Part shown: positions 1 to 7,000 of the stretch, one piece after another
Layout of the letters: every line of letters starts with the position of its first letter
Position numbering within the stretch: position 1 is the stretch's first letter
Source of the DNA: Silvanigrellales bacterium
Lineage (GTDB): Bacteria > Bdellovibrionota_B > Oligoflexia > Silvanigrellales > Silvanigrellaceae
Direction of reading: 5' to 3'
Length of the DNA: 8,547 nucleotides
Assembly: GCA_028285285.1 (NCBI GenBank)
Contig: JANQPW010000496.1
Coordinates: 1 to 8,547 of the forward strand
Program-made: the position numbers and the translations under genes
Notes under the pieces: generated by a model
The model's input: only the letters and a program-made list of their open reading frames with translations
The model's database searches: none
Told to the model about the DNA's origin: nothing

Positions 1-1430
1 CTCACCTTGTTGAAGCCACTGATGTTCAATCTTCCGCCCAGCTTGTTGTCATTGACAATCAACGTGTCTCTCACAGTGTTGTTGGAAAAGTCTCCCACGC
101 TTGTTCCCTCGCTCTTCACCACGGAGCGTGCTCTCCAGAAGATGTTGTTCCGAACGATGATCTTCCTTGAGCCAGGCTTGAGCCGAATAGGAGTTGCGCA
201 CGAGTAAAATGTATTGCCCTCAATCGTCACCCGCTGAGCCGCTCCCAACTGAAGACCCTTATCGCGACAGTAGCGGAATTGGGAGTTCCGTATGAGAACA
301 TTCTTGGGTCTTCCTTTCAAAGTGACGGCGTCCTCACACACATCGAGGTTGGTGATTCCTTCAATCACCACATCGTCCCCAAGAACGTGGACTCCATCGG
401 GAGCACCTTGCACCACAACGTTTCGCAAGGTTGATCCTTTTTCTAGCTTGAACATGGGAGGCATACCCTCTTGCTGGGAACAATCACCTTTTCCAACCCA
501 CCGATGAAGCTTATTTTTTCCATCATATGTCTGGCCTGCCTGAACAACAATTGTTTCATCAACAGACACGCTCTGCCTGGGCCAGGCAGGAAGCCAAACA
601 GCTAAGAACTCCTTCTGATGGCGAACGGAAGTATCGGATCTCTGTTGCGGATTCTTGTCGGTAAACGACAACCAATGATCGATCTTCGAGGGTTGATCTC
701 CTCGCTGATAAGCATCGAAATACACAGTCATAGGTTTTTTCATGGAGTCTCGGTAAAGACCCATTTTGAAGTACCCCGAGTCTTCCCCACTTCGATATGC
801 CAGCTGGCCGCGGTGATCCAATATTTTTTGATCGTTCATCCAAACCTGAAGGAGACCCTGTTTTTGCCTACTCATTTTAACTCTGAAAACAAAGTCTAAC
901 CAACGATTCCTGAGCTCCATGCGGGGGCTTGATTGAAAAAGGGTCTTCTTGCCATCATCGTTTGAGCTCTTGATCAGCAGCTTTCGGCCGTTAAAAAGAA
1001 GCGCTACAATTGGATTGAGGTTCTTGTCGCAAATTCCCTCGCAGTCTTGCTTCCACTGAGCCAACACAAGCCTCGGGATCTCCTCGGGCATCTCTTCAGG
1101 AAGAAAAAGGCTGAACTTGAACCACTCAATCTTGTCCATGCCGAGCGGTTGTTTGTCTTTGATTTCCGCCCTCTCGGTGGCTTTACCATCCTTCCCAGTT
1201 TTCTTTCTGTCCCCAGGGAAGACGGTCACACTCAAACTCGCATGGTCACTGCGACTGATCTTTTGAGTGATCTTTGCTCTGTTTTTCTCCTCCAGCCGGC
1301 TCCGACTCCAGCGTTTCTTCCAAGACTTGTCTTCAAACGACTCCACAGAGGAAGCTAGAGTCTCCTCCTGAGCGGCATGACCCAGATCAAAAAAGAACAG
1401 CACAATGACGAGAATCCACTTAATGGCCAA
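1..1430 (-). CDS. Secreted two-domain polysaccharide lyase (heparin-lyase-like + PL3 pectate-lyase-like), 3' end outside window
   Basis: The minus frame is open from an upstream stop at 1440-1442 to the left edge, 476 codons visible. No ATG lies near the front. TTG at 1430 is the best start: GTGAG lies 8 nt upstream, and it gives a signal peptide (AIKWILVIVLFFFDLGHA, then A). Residues about 60-245 resemble the heparin-lyase-type jelly-roll (Pfam PF14099): TERAEI near residue 87, AQWKQDCEG near 125, RNRWLDFVFRVKMS near 174, and FKMGLYRD near 224. From about residue 320 the pattern is PL3 pectate lyase: MFKLEKGSTLRNVVVQGA, DGVHVLGDD near 345, CEDAVTLKG near 365, DKGLQLG near 390 and IRLKPGS near 416, followed by right-handed beta-helix turns (RNNIF, SNNTV). 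It should cleave acidic polysaccharides by beta-elimination outside the cytoplasm. It lies 24 nt after the S1 protease, probably in the same transcript. The substrate is not deducible. Family assignment was made by eye from these motifs. Confidence 0.82.
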   Translation of the reverse strand, partial: MAIKWILVIVLFFFDLGHAAQEETLASSVESFEDKSWKKRWSRSRLEEKNRAKITQKISRSDHASLSVTVFPGDRKKTGKDGKATERAEIKDKQPLGMDKIEWFKFSLFLPEEMPEEIPRLVLAQWKQDCEGICDKNLNPIVALLFNGRKLLIKSSNDDGKKTLFQSSPRMELRNRWLDFVFRVKMSRQKQGLLQVWMNDQKILDHRGQLAYRSGEDSGYFKMGLYRDSMKKPMTVYFDAYQRGDQPSKIDHWLSFTDKNPQQRSDTSVRHQKEFLAVWLPAWPRQSVSVDETIVVQAGQTYDGKNKLHRWVGKGDCSQQEGMPPMFKLEKGSTLRNVVVQGAPDGVHVLGDDVVIEGITNLDVCEDAVTLKGRPKNVLIRNSQFRYCRDKGLQLGAAQRVTIEGNTFYSCATPIRLKPGSRKIIVRNNIFWRARSVVKSEGTSVGDFSNNTVRDTLIVNDNKLGGRLNISGFNKV

Positions 1431-1454
1431 CTCTTTATCTCACTGCAAAGGGTT

Positions 1455-2495
1455 TCACTCTTCAAGACTCTGCTGGCACCACTCCCACTGAAAACCAGCG
1501 GCCTTCGCCACTTCACAGAAGGGAGCAGATGCCACGGGCACACTTTGGGCGCCAACAACCCAGCGTTGCCCTTCTTGAGACTCGGTGCTCGTGGTTCCGC
1601 CATACACAAAGAGAACCTCCATCTCTTCAGGTGCTGCTCCACTCAAGAGCCCCGATCCAGAGTCTCCATCACAACCGGTTGCGTCAAGTTGAATGAGACG
1701 CAGGTTTTTCACTCCAGAGGCTCGTCGGTACTTTGTATCTGCAAGCAAATCAAACAAGAACTTTCCTTGGCGGAAACCCAACGAGGATCCCACTTGAACC
1801 AGCGGCGTTTCGTCGTCTGGCTCCAGCACGTCTCGCGAGACCTTGCAGTCTGTGACGCCGTACCCCACCATGGTGAGCGGAATGGCCTCTTCTTCACCAA
1901 GATGAGCGCTGAAGTCTCCCAATGGAACAACTTCGAGCGCTTGCAGTTTCTTCTTCACCCTAACAATAGCGATGTCATTGTCAGCGCCCTGCTGAGGTGA
2001 TTCTCTTTTTTCGTAGGCACTCGGAACAAAAGTGGAAGTGACTTTCACAAACTCGCCCGGCCCCTCATAGAGGTCAAGAAACTCAGGCCCTGTGATGGGC
2101 TCCAGTTTTTCTCCAAGCGAAAACATATTGTCCATCAACCGATCGAGCTCAAACCACGAGTCAGCGGCAATGCTGATTCTCCAGTCGACCGGATAGCTTG
2201 GGCCAAATGATGTGTCCTCCACACAGTGGGCCGCCGTGAGAATGAGTTTTTTGGAAATAAGCGTCCCTGTGCAAGTGTCGTGATGGAACAAAACTTGCCC
2301 CTCAGGAGTGCGGAATTTCATGATGTCCACCAGAAAGGCGGACTTGCCCTTCAAACGCTCGTCAACTTCCGTTCCTCCAGCGGAAATTCTGAGCCGAGAG
2401 TCAGCCGGGTTGTCACCCTTTGATTGACCGCAATGGACGAACGACAAGGCCACACAGAGCGTGCTGAGAAAAAGGCTTGCGAAGGTTTTTGTCAT
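1455..2495 (-). CDS. Trypsin-like (S1) serine protease, probable lipoprotein
   Basis: This 346-residue protein has a complete S1 catalytic triad: His90 in LTAAHC, Asp174 in NDIAIV and Ser279 in GCDGDSGSG. The usual GDSGGP is GDSGSG here, so the residue after the catalytic SG is Ser instead of Gly. Cysteines 75/91 and 217/275 could form the usual disulfides. The N-terminus (residues 1-21) is a signal peptide followed by Cys22-Gly. The preceding F-V-H is a poor lipobox, so lipidation is likely but not certain; simple secretion is the alternative. ATG at 2495 is preceded by AGGAG with 6 nt spacing, an excellent ribosome binding site. A sigma-54-type promoter lies 45 nt before the ATG. The polysaccharide lyase gene follows after 24 nt. 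The mature domain starts around ISAGGTEVDE (residues 37-46), which resembles the IVGG activation site with a leader before it, so it could be made as a zymogen. Substrate unknown. Confidence 0.92.
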   Translation of the reverse strand: MTKTFASLFLSTLCVALSFVHCGQSKGDNPADSRLRISAGGTEVDERLKGKSAFLVDIMKFRTPEGQVLFHHDTCTGTLISKKLILTAAHCVEDTSFGPSYPVDWRISIAADSWFELDRLMDNMFSLGEKLEPITGPEFLDLYEGPGEFVKVTSTFVPSAYEKRESPQQGADNDIAIVRVKKKLQALEVVPLGDFSAHLGEEEAIPLTMVGYGVTDCKVSRDVLEPDDETPLVQVGSSLGFRQGKFLFDLLADTKYRRASGVKNLRLIQLDATGCDGDSGSGLLSGAAPEEMEVLFVYGGTTSTESQEGQRWVVGAQSVPVASAPFCEVAKAAGFQWEWCQQSLEE

Positions 2496-2540
2496 GGTGT
2501 GCTCCTGTGGTGATCAAGCCAGCCTGGGATCGTCCCTGGA

Positions 2541-2556
2541 GCAAATGCCGTGCCGA
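2541..2556 (-). promoter_or_regulatory. Sigma-54 (RpoN) -24/-12 promoter candidate
   Basis: On the minus strand the bases read TCGGCACG-GCAT-TTGC, against the consensus YTGGCACG-N4-TTGCW. The invariant GG (2554-2553) and GC (2542-2541) are separated by exactly 10 nt. The only consensus mismatch is C instead of T just before GG. The -12 GC lies 45 nt before the ATG of the S1 protease, giving a predicted leader of about 33 nt. No enhancer-binding-protein site was identified upstream. Confidence 0.6.
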
Positions 2557-2636
2557 ATCTCGGAAATGGACGAAGTTTTCAACTGAAGCTAGAGAACCAA
2601 AATGATGAGGAAATAAAGCACCTGGTCATGGATTCT

Positions 2637-3208
2637 TCACTCTGAAAGATTTTGACACTCTTCGGAGTTTTTCACAGAATCCACCAGTTCCAGGCGAAAC
2701 CACTCCGAATTGGTGATCTGGCTTTCAACAATAAGGGGCTGCCGCACACTCTGAGGAACCTGCTCGAAGGCAAAGGTATAACTGACACTGTTCTCATCTG
2801 AAACAAAGACTCCATACCAAAGTGCTTTGTCGGGATAAGTGGAATAGCGATCATGGATGTTTTCGAGTCTGAGCTCAAACTGCTTTTCGACACTGAGGAT
2901 GGTGTTGCCATTTCCTCCCCACGCCCCAAAGCCTTGCCGCTGTGAGCCACATTGTACTCTGCGGACCGCCGTAGGTCACCACTGTCAGAGCTCTCCGGAA
3001 GTGGCTGATTTTCTTTTCCAGCAGACTTTCCTGGCGGATTTACGCTCTGATTCGAGTCACCTGTCTTTGGTTTGTTTTCCGCCGATTTTTGCGCTGAGTC
3101 GGACTCTTCACCACCTGGCTTTTTTTCCTCGGAATTTCCTGTGCTACTACCACAACCTCCTGCAATAAAAAGAGATATTACTGCCGCCGCGGTGATTTTC
3201 GTTCCCAT
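2637..3208 (-). pseudogene. Lipoprotein of unknown function with an apparent -1 frameshift
   Basis: ATG at 3208 is preceded by AGGAA 7 nt upstream. The protein starts with a short signal peptide and lipobox AGG-Cys19. Next comes a hydrophilic Ser/Gly/Lys/Glu/Pro-rich linker (about residues 20-78) of the sort that tethers lipoproteins. The starting frame runs to a stop at 2672, but after about residue 94 (GKALG) its sequence loses protein character. The -1 frame carries a convincing globular sequence instead: AWGGNGNTILSVEKQFELRL, then ENIHDRYSTYPDKALWYGVF, and later SEWFRLELVDSV, ending at TGA 2639-2637. Joining the frames at the GGGG run 2924-2927 gives a protein of about 190 residues. The domain has no family I recognise. 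Either a base has been lost (real mutation or sequence error) or the ribosome slips; the continuous form may be functional in relatives. It lies 141 nt upstream of the protease gene and diverges from the gene at 3383. Confidence 0.65.
2924..2930 (-). other. Frameshift point at T_TTG_GGG
   Basis: In the starting frame of the lipoprotein the codons read GCT TTG GGG CGT. The seven bases TTTGGGG fit the X_XXY_YYZ layout of -1 slippery sites, and a slip back by one gives GCG TGG GGA, exactly the frame that carries the plausible C-terminal domain. A lost G from a five-G run would leave the same picture and is the simpler reading. No strong downstream stem-loop was made out by eye. Confidence 0.4.
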
Positions 3209-3330
3209 CTCCAGGTTCCTCCAACAGATGCGGAGAGATCGGCTTTCTCAAAGAAAAACTTAAGGTCGGATGACGTTTTGGGCACAGCCTCTGAAGGGTT
3301 GAAAGCTTCTCAACGTCACCACTCACCTTT

Positions 3331-3342
3331 AGCTTAAAAGCT
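3331..3342. repeat. Short perfect dyad AGCTT-AA-AAGCT in the divergent intergenic region
   Basis: The 174-nt region 3209-3382 separates two divergent exported-protein genes and must hold promoters for both. I could not identify a convincing sigma-70 or sigma-54 promoter. Two small dyads are visible: the perfect one given here, and an imperfect one centred on AAGCTT at about 3299-3315 (GTTGA...TCAAC arms). Either may be a regulator site, or chance. Confidence 0.25.
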
Positions 3343-3382
3343 GATTCGGACTCGAACACATCAACTCAAGGAGAGACAGAAC

Positions 3383-4369
3383 ATGAGACTCAAAAGATCG
3401 ACTTTGCTCGCACTTGTCGTTGGCACTCTGGGCCATTTCACAGCGGCCGCCCAAGAGGGAAACCCACGATTTGAATTCACCACAAAGGAAGGAGACTTTT
3501 TTCTCCAAACCCTGGCGGGAACCTGGCGCTCCATCACACCCCAGGTGAGCGTGAGCTTCAACACCGAACGAGTGCAACAGCTCGTGAGCCAACTTGCTGA
3601 GCCATCTGAAGAAACACACTCTGGAGAAGTGTACCGCTACCAGGGGTTTGAAAGCCCAAAACTGCTCATCGAAATGAGATCGAAAGAGGGTCGAGAATTT
3701 GAAGAGATAGCTTCCCTCAGCAGTGAGAGAATTCCAGAGCTGAGCATTTCCATTCCCGCGACAATCGCATCTGTTTCCTTGAAAGTTGTGGGAAGTCGAG
3801 AGTCTTATCGCTGCAATGAAGCAGGGGAAGATTGCCGATTCCAAACTGTTTTTACCGAAACTGTTTACGCTGGCTTCGACCAAAAACGAATTGAAACCGA
3901 AGAACCAATCCTCACCTGCGAAAACGGGTTCTTGAGCGTGGGGGGAAGCTGGGACGCTCCAACCCAGTTTGTTGTGAGGCTCAACGGAGAGATTCCTGAG
4001 AAGTTTCCGAAAACAGACTCATTCACAAACTACCTCGTGGGAAGCTCCAACGAAGAAGCAAGCCCAGGAGTTCTTCCTGAAGTCCACGGTGAAATTCCTG
4101 ATTTTTACGGAGCAGATCACAAGGCCTTTCGCTTCTTCAGCTTGGCTCAAAGCTCAGACGCAGAACTCAACTTCACAATCAACACTTCCGCCCACCGCTT
4201 TTGCCAATTTGTTGAGTATGACTACCAGGGAAGCGGTCGCTACCGCATCAAGCGCATTGACCTGAACGAGAGCTGTGAAGCGCACCGAAACCAGCGTGAA
4301 GAAATCTCCCAAGATTTTGAAAGAGCTGCTGAGACGGTTGTTTGGGAAATGACTGAATGCCGGCCTTGA
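3383..4369 (+). CDS. Exported protein of unknown function with six cysteines
   Basis: The ATG at 3383 has AAGGAG 9 nt upstream, a strong ribosome binding site. The 328-residue product begins with a basic-hydrophobic signal peptide ending TAAA-Q (predicted cleavage after Ala23, signal peptidase I type). The mature part has no transmembrane segment. It alternates polar and hydrophobic residues, typical of beta-rich extracytoplasmic proteins. It contains six cysteines (144, 151, 179, 274, 298, 326), an even number consistent with three disulfides. The first pair (RCNEAGEDC) is closely spaced. I recognise no family, and no catalytic motif stands out. It is transcribed away from the frameshifted lipoprotein gene and is followed after 92 nt by the ATPase gene, with a large palindrome in between, so it is probably a single-gene unit. 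It may be surface-exposed or periplasmic. Confidence 0.85.
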   Translation: MRLKRSTLLALVVGTLGHFTAAAQEGNPRFEFTTKEGDFFLQTLAGTWRSITPQVSVSFNTERVQQLVSQLAEPSEETHSGEVYRYQGFESPKLLIEMRSKEGREFEEIASLSSERIPELSISIPATIASVSLKVVGSRESYRCNEAGEDCRFQTVFTETVYAGFDQKRIETEEPILTCENGFLSVGGSWDAPTQFVVRLNGEIPEKFPKTDSFTNYLVGSSNEEASPGVLPEVHGEIPDFYGADHKAFRFFSLAQSSDAELNFTINTSAHRFCQFVEYDYQGSGRYRIKRIDLNESCEAHRNQREEISQDFERAAETVVWEMTECRP

Positions 4370-4398
4370 ATGGCCCTGCGATTCCTTGACGCTTGCAT

Positions 4399-4442
4399 CT
4401 TAACGTTTCAAACGTTAAGATCTTAACGTTTGAAACGTTAAG
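4399..4442. repeat. Perfect 44-bp palindrome made of two 21-bp dyads
   Basis: Bases 4399-4419 form a dyad with 10-bp arms around a central C. Bases 4422-4442 are its exact reverse complement, with AT between, so all 44 bases are one perfect palindrome. The hexamer AACGTT occurs four times (4402, 4411, 4425, 4434). The element ends 19 nt before the ATG of the ATPase gene. It could bind two dimers of a repressor, extrude a cruciform, or form an RNA hairpin in the leader. It has no U tract after it, so an intrinsic terminator is unlikely. Symmetry stops at 4398/4443. Confidence 0.9.
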
Positions 4443-4461
4443 TAAAGGTGTTGAGATTTCA

Positions 4462-5763
4462 ATGAATATTAATGAAAAGATCTTGCGGGGGGGGGAACTC
4501 TCACCCAATGACCTCCCCGCACTTGCGTCTTATCGCCAGCAGAACTTCAAGTTCGAAGTCGATTTTGGACTTTCAACTCTTCCAACTGAGCCGGGACTCA
4601 TTGTTGTGAGAGGACCACGTCAATACGGCAAAAGCACTTGGCTTGAAACCATGGTCTCCGCAACCTATGACAGTCAGGGGCAAGCATCCTGCTTTTACCT
4701 CAATGGTGATGATCTCATCGATTCGCGCGACCTCTTTCAGCGCTGCGAAGCATTGGTGAGCCAGCTCAACCCGCACAAACTCAGACACATTTTCATTGAT
4801 GAAATCACAAGTGTGGAAAATTGGCAGCTGGCTCTTAAGCGCCTCTGGGACATGGGCCTGACGAAAGACACGTTGATTGTGACGACCGGATCTCACGCTG
4901 AAGATCTGATCTCCGGCGCAGAGAGACTACCGGGCAGAAAGGGAAAACTCAGCCGAACTCAGTTCATCTTCACCCCTCTCAGCTATAAAAGCTTCTGCGA
5001 ACACTCTTCTGTTGAGGACCCCGAAAACTGGATCAAATATCTCCTTTCAGGTGGATCTCCCGTTGCCGCGAGTTCCCTCCTAAAAGAAGGGCTAATTGAG
5101 CCATACGTGATCGAAATTGTGAGAGACTGGATTTTAGGAGCAATTGCAAAATCAGGAAGGGCCCGCTCACGTGCCCTGAGTTTGCTCAGTCAACTCAGCC
5201 TCAGAGGGGCCTCTCCGATCAGCTTAGCAAAGGCCGCAAGGGAGTCAGGCTTGGCAAACAACAGCTTGGCTGCTTCTTACATAGACGTCTTTGTTTCTGC
5301 GCTCTTCCTTCATCAGTCCCAACCCTACGATTTACAGAAGCAGCGCTGGATTCCACGCAAAGAGTCAAAGTTTCCTTTCATCAATCTCTTGGGGGCAATT
5401 GCCTTTCAATCAGACCGGGTTTTCAGCGTGGACTCCTTCAAAGCTATGCCTCCATCTCGCCAAGGAGTTTTTCTTGAATGGCTCGTGGCCCAAGAGCTGT
5501 GGCGCCGGGAAATGAGGCAAGGTAGAGAACTCGAGGGCGCGCTTCCGTATCTCTGCCATGGAAAACATGAAATTGATTTCCTCAGTAACGGAGAAGCCTA
5601 TGAGGTCAAGCTCGGCAGTGCGAGCCCCGAAGAGTTTTTTTGGTTTCACAAGGCATTCCCCAAGACCTTTCTCACCGTCATCTGCAACACGCCCTTTGAA
5701 ACCAAATGGTCTCGAGGTGTCAAGATTCAGGATTTTCTTTTGGAAACCGAGGTGAATCGCTAG
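4462..5763 (+). CDS. AAA_14 / DUF4143 family ATPase
   Basis: This 433-residue protein has an N-terminal AAA+ domain with Walker A GPRQYGKST (residues 51-59), Walker B HIFIDEI (109-115) and a TTGSHAEDL sensor-1-like stretch (141-149). Its C-terminal part is DUF4143-like, ending in HEIDFLSNGEAYEVK (369-383). That resembles the E-D-ExK arrangement of PD-(D/E)XK nuclease-fold domains. Members are widespread and often present in many copies, and their role is poorly defined; DNA- or defence-related roles are inference. ATG at 4462 was chosen because AAAGGTG and GAG precede it. A TTG at 4393 would give 23 more residues, but these are translated palindrome and it has no ribosome binding site. A run of nine G (4487-4495) at codons 9-12 means gain or loss of one G would abolish the protein. 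The gene stands alone and converges on the protease gene at 5778, with only 14 nt between stops. Confidence 0.9.
   Translation: MNINEKILRGGELSPNDLPALASYRQQNFKFEVDFGLSTLPTEPGLIVVRGPRQYGKSTWLETMVSATYDSQGQASCFYLNGDDLIDSRDLFQRCEALVSQLNPHKLRHIFIDEITSVENWQLALKRLWDMGLTKDTLIVTTGSHAEDLISGAERLPGRKGKLSRTQFIFTPLSYKSFCEHSSVEDPENWIKYLLSGGSPVAASSLLKEGLIEPYVIEIVRDWILGAIAKSGRARSRALSLLSQLSLRGASPISLAKAARESGLANNSLAASYIDVFVSALFLHQSQPYDLQKQRWIPRKESKFPFINLLGAIAFQSDRVFSVDSFKAMPPSRQGVFLEWLVAQELWRREMRQGRELEGALPYLCHGKHEIDFLSNGEAYEVKLGSASPEEFFWFHKAFPKTFLTVICNTPFETKWSRGVKIQDFLLETEVNR
4487..4495 (+). repeat. Nine-G homopolymer inside the ATPase start region
   Basis: The codons read TTG CGG GGG GGG GAA. A G9 tract within the first twelve codons is typical of slipped-strand phase-variable loci. 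In the given sequence the length keeps the gene in frame. It is also a place where base calling is often wrong. Confidence 0.85.
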
Positions 5764-5777
5764 CCTTGAACGAAAGC

Positions 5778-6656
5778 TCAATACTTCGATGAAAACCAGC
5801 CCAAAGACGAAAGGGTTTCTTCGTCAAAATTTTCTGGAAACTTGATGTCGCTCATGATCTTCGTGCGCGTTTTCTTGGTTCCGAACACCGAGCCACACTT
5901 GCCAACTCCAAAGACAGTGACTGCACCCAGCTCCCACTGCCCATTTGCACCCCGTCGATAGACGGGACCACCCGAGTCACCCGCGCAGGTGTTTGAAGGA
6001 GTTGGCTCGAACCAGGTGCCCAAAAGAGAAGTTGAGGCGACCGTTTCTCCCCAGCGCAGCACCCCCAATGTCCAGTCACTGAAAAAAAAGCTCCGCGTCG
6101 TTCCAAACCCAGCGATCACGACGGGCTCCTTGTCCTCGAACCCCGAGCTCGACCTGAGGATTGGCTGAAACCCCATCTGAGACAAGTCGTTGCCTCTAGA
6201 TGTCTTTGGAATCAGCAACGCAATATCCTCGTCTTTTTTTGCAACAAGAGTCTCGATTTCCACAAAAACAGAATTCGAGGGACGAATTTTCTCTTTGTTG
6301 AGAAAGGGCTCTTTCCGCAAGTGAGCAACATGAGGCTTTCTCTGAATCCAGTTCTTGTCTGGTTCATTACTGAGGGTGAAGCAGTGCTTTGCTGTTACGT
6401 AAAGAGGGTAGGGCTGGCTCTCGACAAACACACCCGAACAACCGTAGGCCTCTCCCTTATTGGTAACGAGAGCCACTGTTGATTGCCAAACCACATCAGG
6501 CGCAGTTTTGGGATCAAAAGATTTTCTGATCTGGAGCCTGGCCCCATTTTCGGGCGCCTCAAGTCGTTCGTTTTGGAACCTCTGCTGCACGCAGCCCAGC
6601 GTGGCAAACAGAATGGCAATCGCACTCGTCCAAGAAGGAGAAAAGAAAGAGCTCAC
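5778..6656 (-). CDS. Trypsin-like (S1) serine protease, probable lipoprotein
   Basis: I start this 292-residue protein at GTG 6656 because GGAG lies exactly 6 nt upstream. An in-frame TTG at 6668 adds only four residues and has no such site. The signal peptide runs to Cys22 (ILFATLGC). The lipobox T-L-G-C is relaxed, so lipidation is probable. The S1 triad is complete: His91 in VTAKHC, Asp144 in DEDIALL and Ser228 in CAGDSGGPVY. The Ala-Ala-His-Cys box is Ala-Lys-His-Cys here. Cysteine pairs 73/92 and 224/254 suit normal trypsin disulfides. The gene begins 20 nt after the stop of the MNT antitoxin gene on the same strand, so it is most likely co-transcribed with the HEPN-MNT pair. It differs in sequence and length from the protease at 1455-2495, so the two are not recent duplicates. 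Confidence 0.9.
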   Translation of the reverse strand: MSSFFSPSWTSAIAILFATLGCVQQRFQNERLEAPENGARLQIRKSFDPKTAPDVVWQSTVALVTNKGEAYGCSGVFVESQPYPLYVTAKHCFTLSNEPDKNWIQRKPHVAHLRKEPFLNKEKIRPSNSVFVEIETLVAKKDEDIALLIPKTSRGNDLSQMGFQPILRSSSGFEDKEPVVIAGFGTTRSFFFSDWTLGVLRWGETVASTSLLGTWFEPTPSNTCAGDSGGPVYRRGANGQWELGAVTVFGVGKCGSVFGTKKTRTKIMSDIKFPENFDEETLSSLGWFSSKY

Positions 6657-6676
6657 GTGACACTCCAAGTTTCAGA

Positions 6677-7000
6677 TCATTTGACAAGAAGCCTTTTCTC
6701 TCTGTGAACCTCAGCTGCATAGGCCTCCGAAAGGAGTTCCGATCTGACCAAGTCAAACTTGTACGGAAGATCTGACTCCTCAAGAGCATCGGCAAGCTTC
6801 GAAGCAGAAAGACAGCTCCAGTTTTCAAGAAGAAGATCAACATCACTATAAGGCCGGTGCATTCCCAGCGCCCTTGAGCCAAACACAAAAACAGAATCAC
6901 ACACCCCGGCTTTGTGGGCAACGACCAGCTCTTTCAGTTTCTTCAATTGGTCATCCAAAAGACCAATCTCTGATGCTTGTACTATAGGAGTGTTCTTCAC
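6677..7000 (-). CDS. MNT-domain nucleotidyltransferase (MntA-like antitoxin)
   Basis: The protein is a minimal nucleotidyltransferase. GSRALGMHRPYSDVD (residues 41-55) fits the GSX10DXD signature of MntA antitoxins exactly, and the third acidic residue is likely Asp83 in YKFDLV. In characterised type VII systems such an enzyme adds AMP to a tyrosine of the partner HEPN toxin and silences it. Start: GTG at 7000 overlaps the TGA of the HEPN gene in the sequence GTGA, a classic translational-coupling overlap, giving 107 residues. An upstream in-frame GTG at 7069 would overlap the toxin gene by 73 nt and adds a basic tail unlike the family. The order toxin then antitoxin agrees with hepT-mntA operons. 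The S1 protease gene follows after 20 nt. Confidence 0.88.
   Translation of the reverse strand: MKNTPIVQASEIGLLDDQLKKLKELVVAHKAGVCDSVFVFGSRALGMHRPYSDVDLLLENWSCLSASKLADALEESDLPYKFDLVRSELLSEAYAAEVHREKRLLVK

Noticed and set aside
1377..2000. Plus-strand open frame of 207 codons
   Set aside because: Antisense to the S1 protease, whose triad and start are unambiguous; no recognisable motif or ribosome binding site.
2657..2672. Plus-strand hairpin ACTC-TTCG-GAGT with T tract, terminator-like
   Set aside because: Only a 4-bp stem, no gene upstream on that strand, and it lies inside the frameshifted lipoprotein's coding region.
2672..2920. C-terminal end of the lipoprotein in its starting frame (stop at 2672)
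   Set aside because: Composition is unlike a folded protein, whereas the -1 frame gives coherent sequence to 2637.
3278..3295. GGCAC followed by CTGA, sigma-54-like, upstream of the gene at 3383
   Set aside because: The -12 element matches only two of four bases and it is about 90 nt from the start codon.
3329..3883. Minus-strand open frame of 184 codons
   Set aside because: Antisense to the exported six-cysteine protein, which has a strong start and signal peptide.
4393..4461. TTG start at 4393 adding 23 residues to the ATPase
   Set aside because: The extension is translated palindrome, has no ribosome binding site, and a better ATG follows at 4462.
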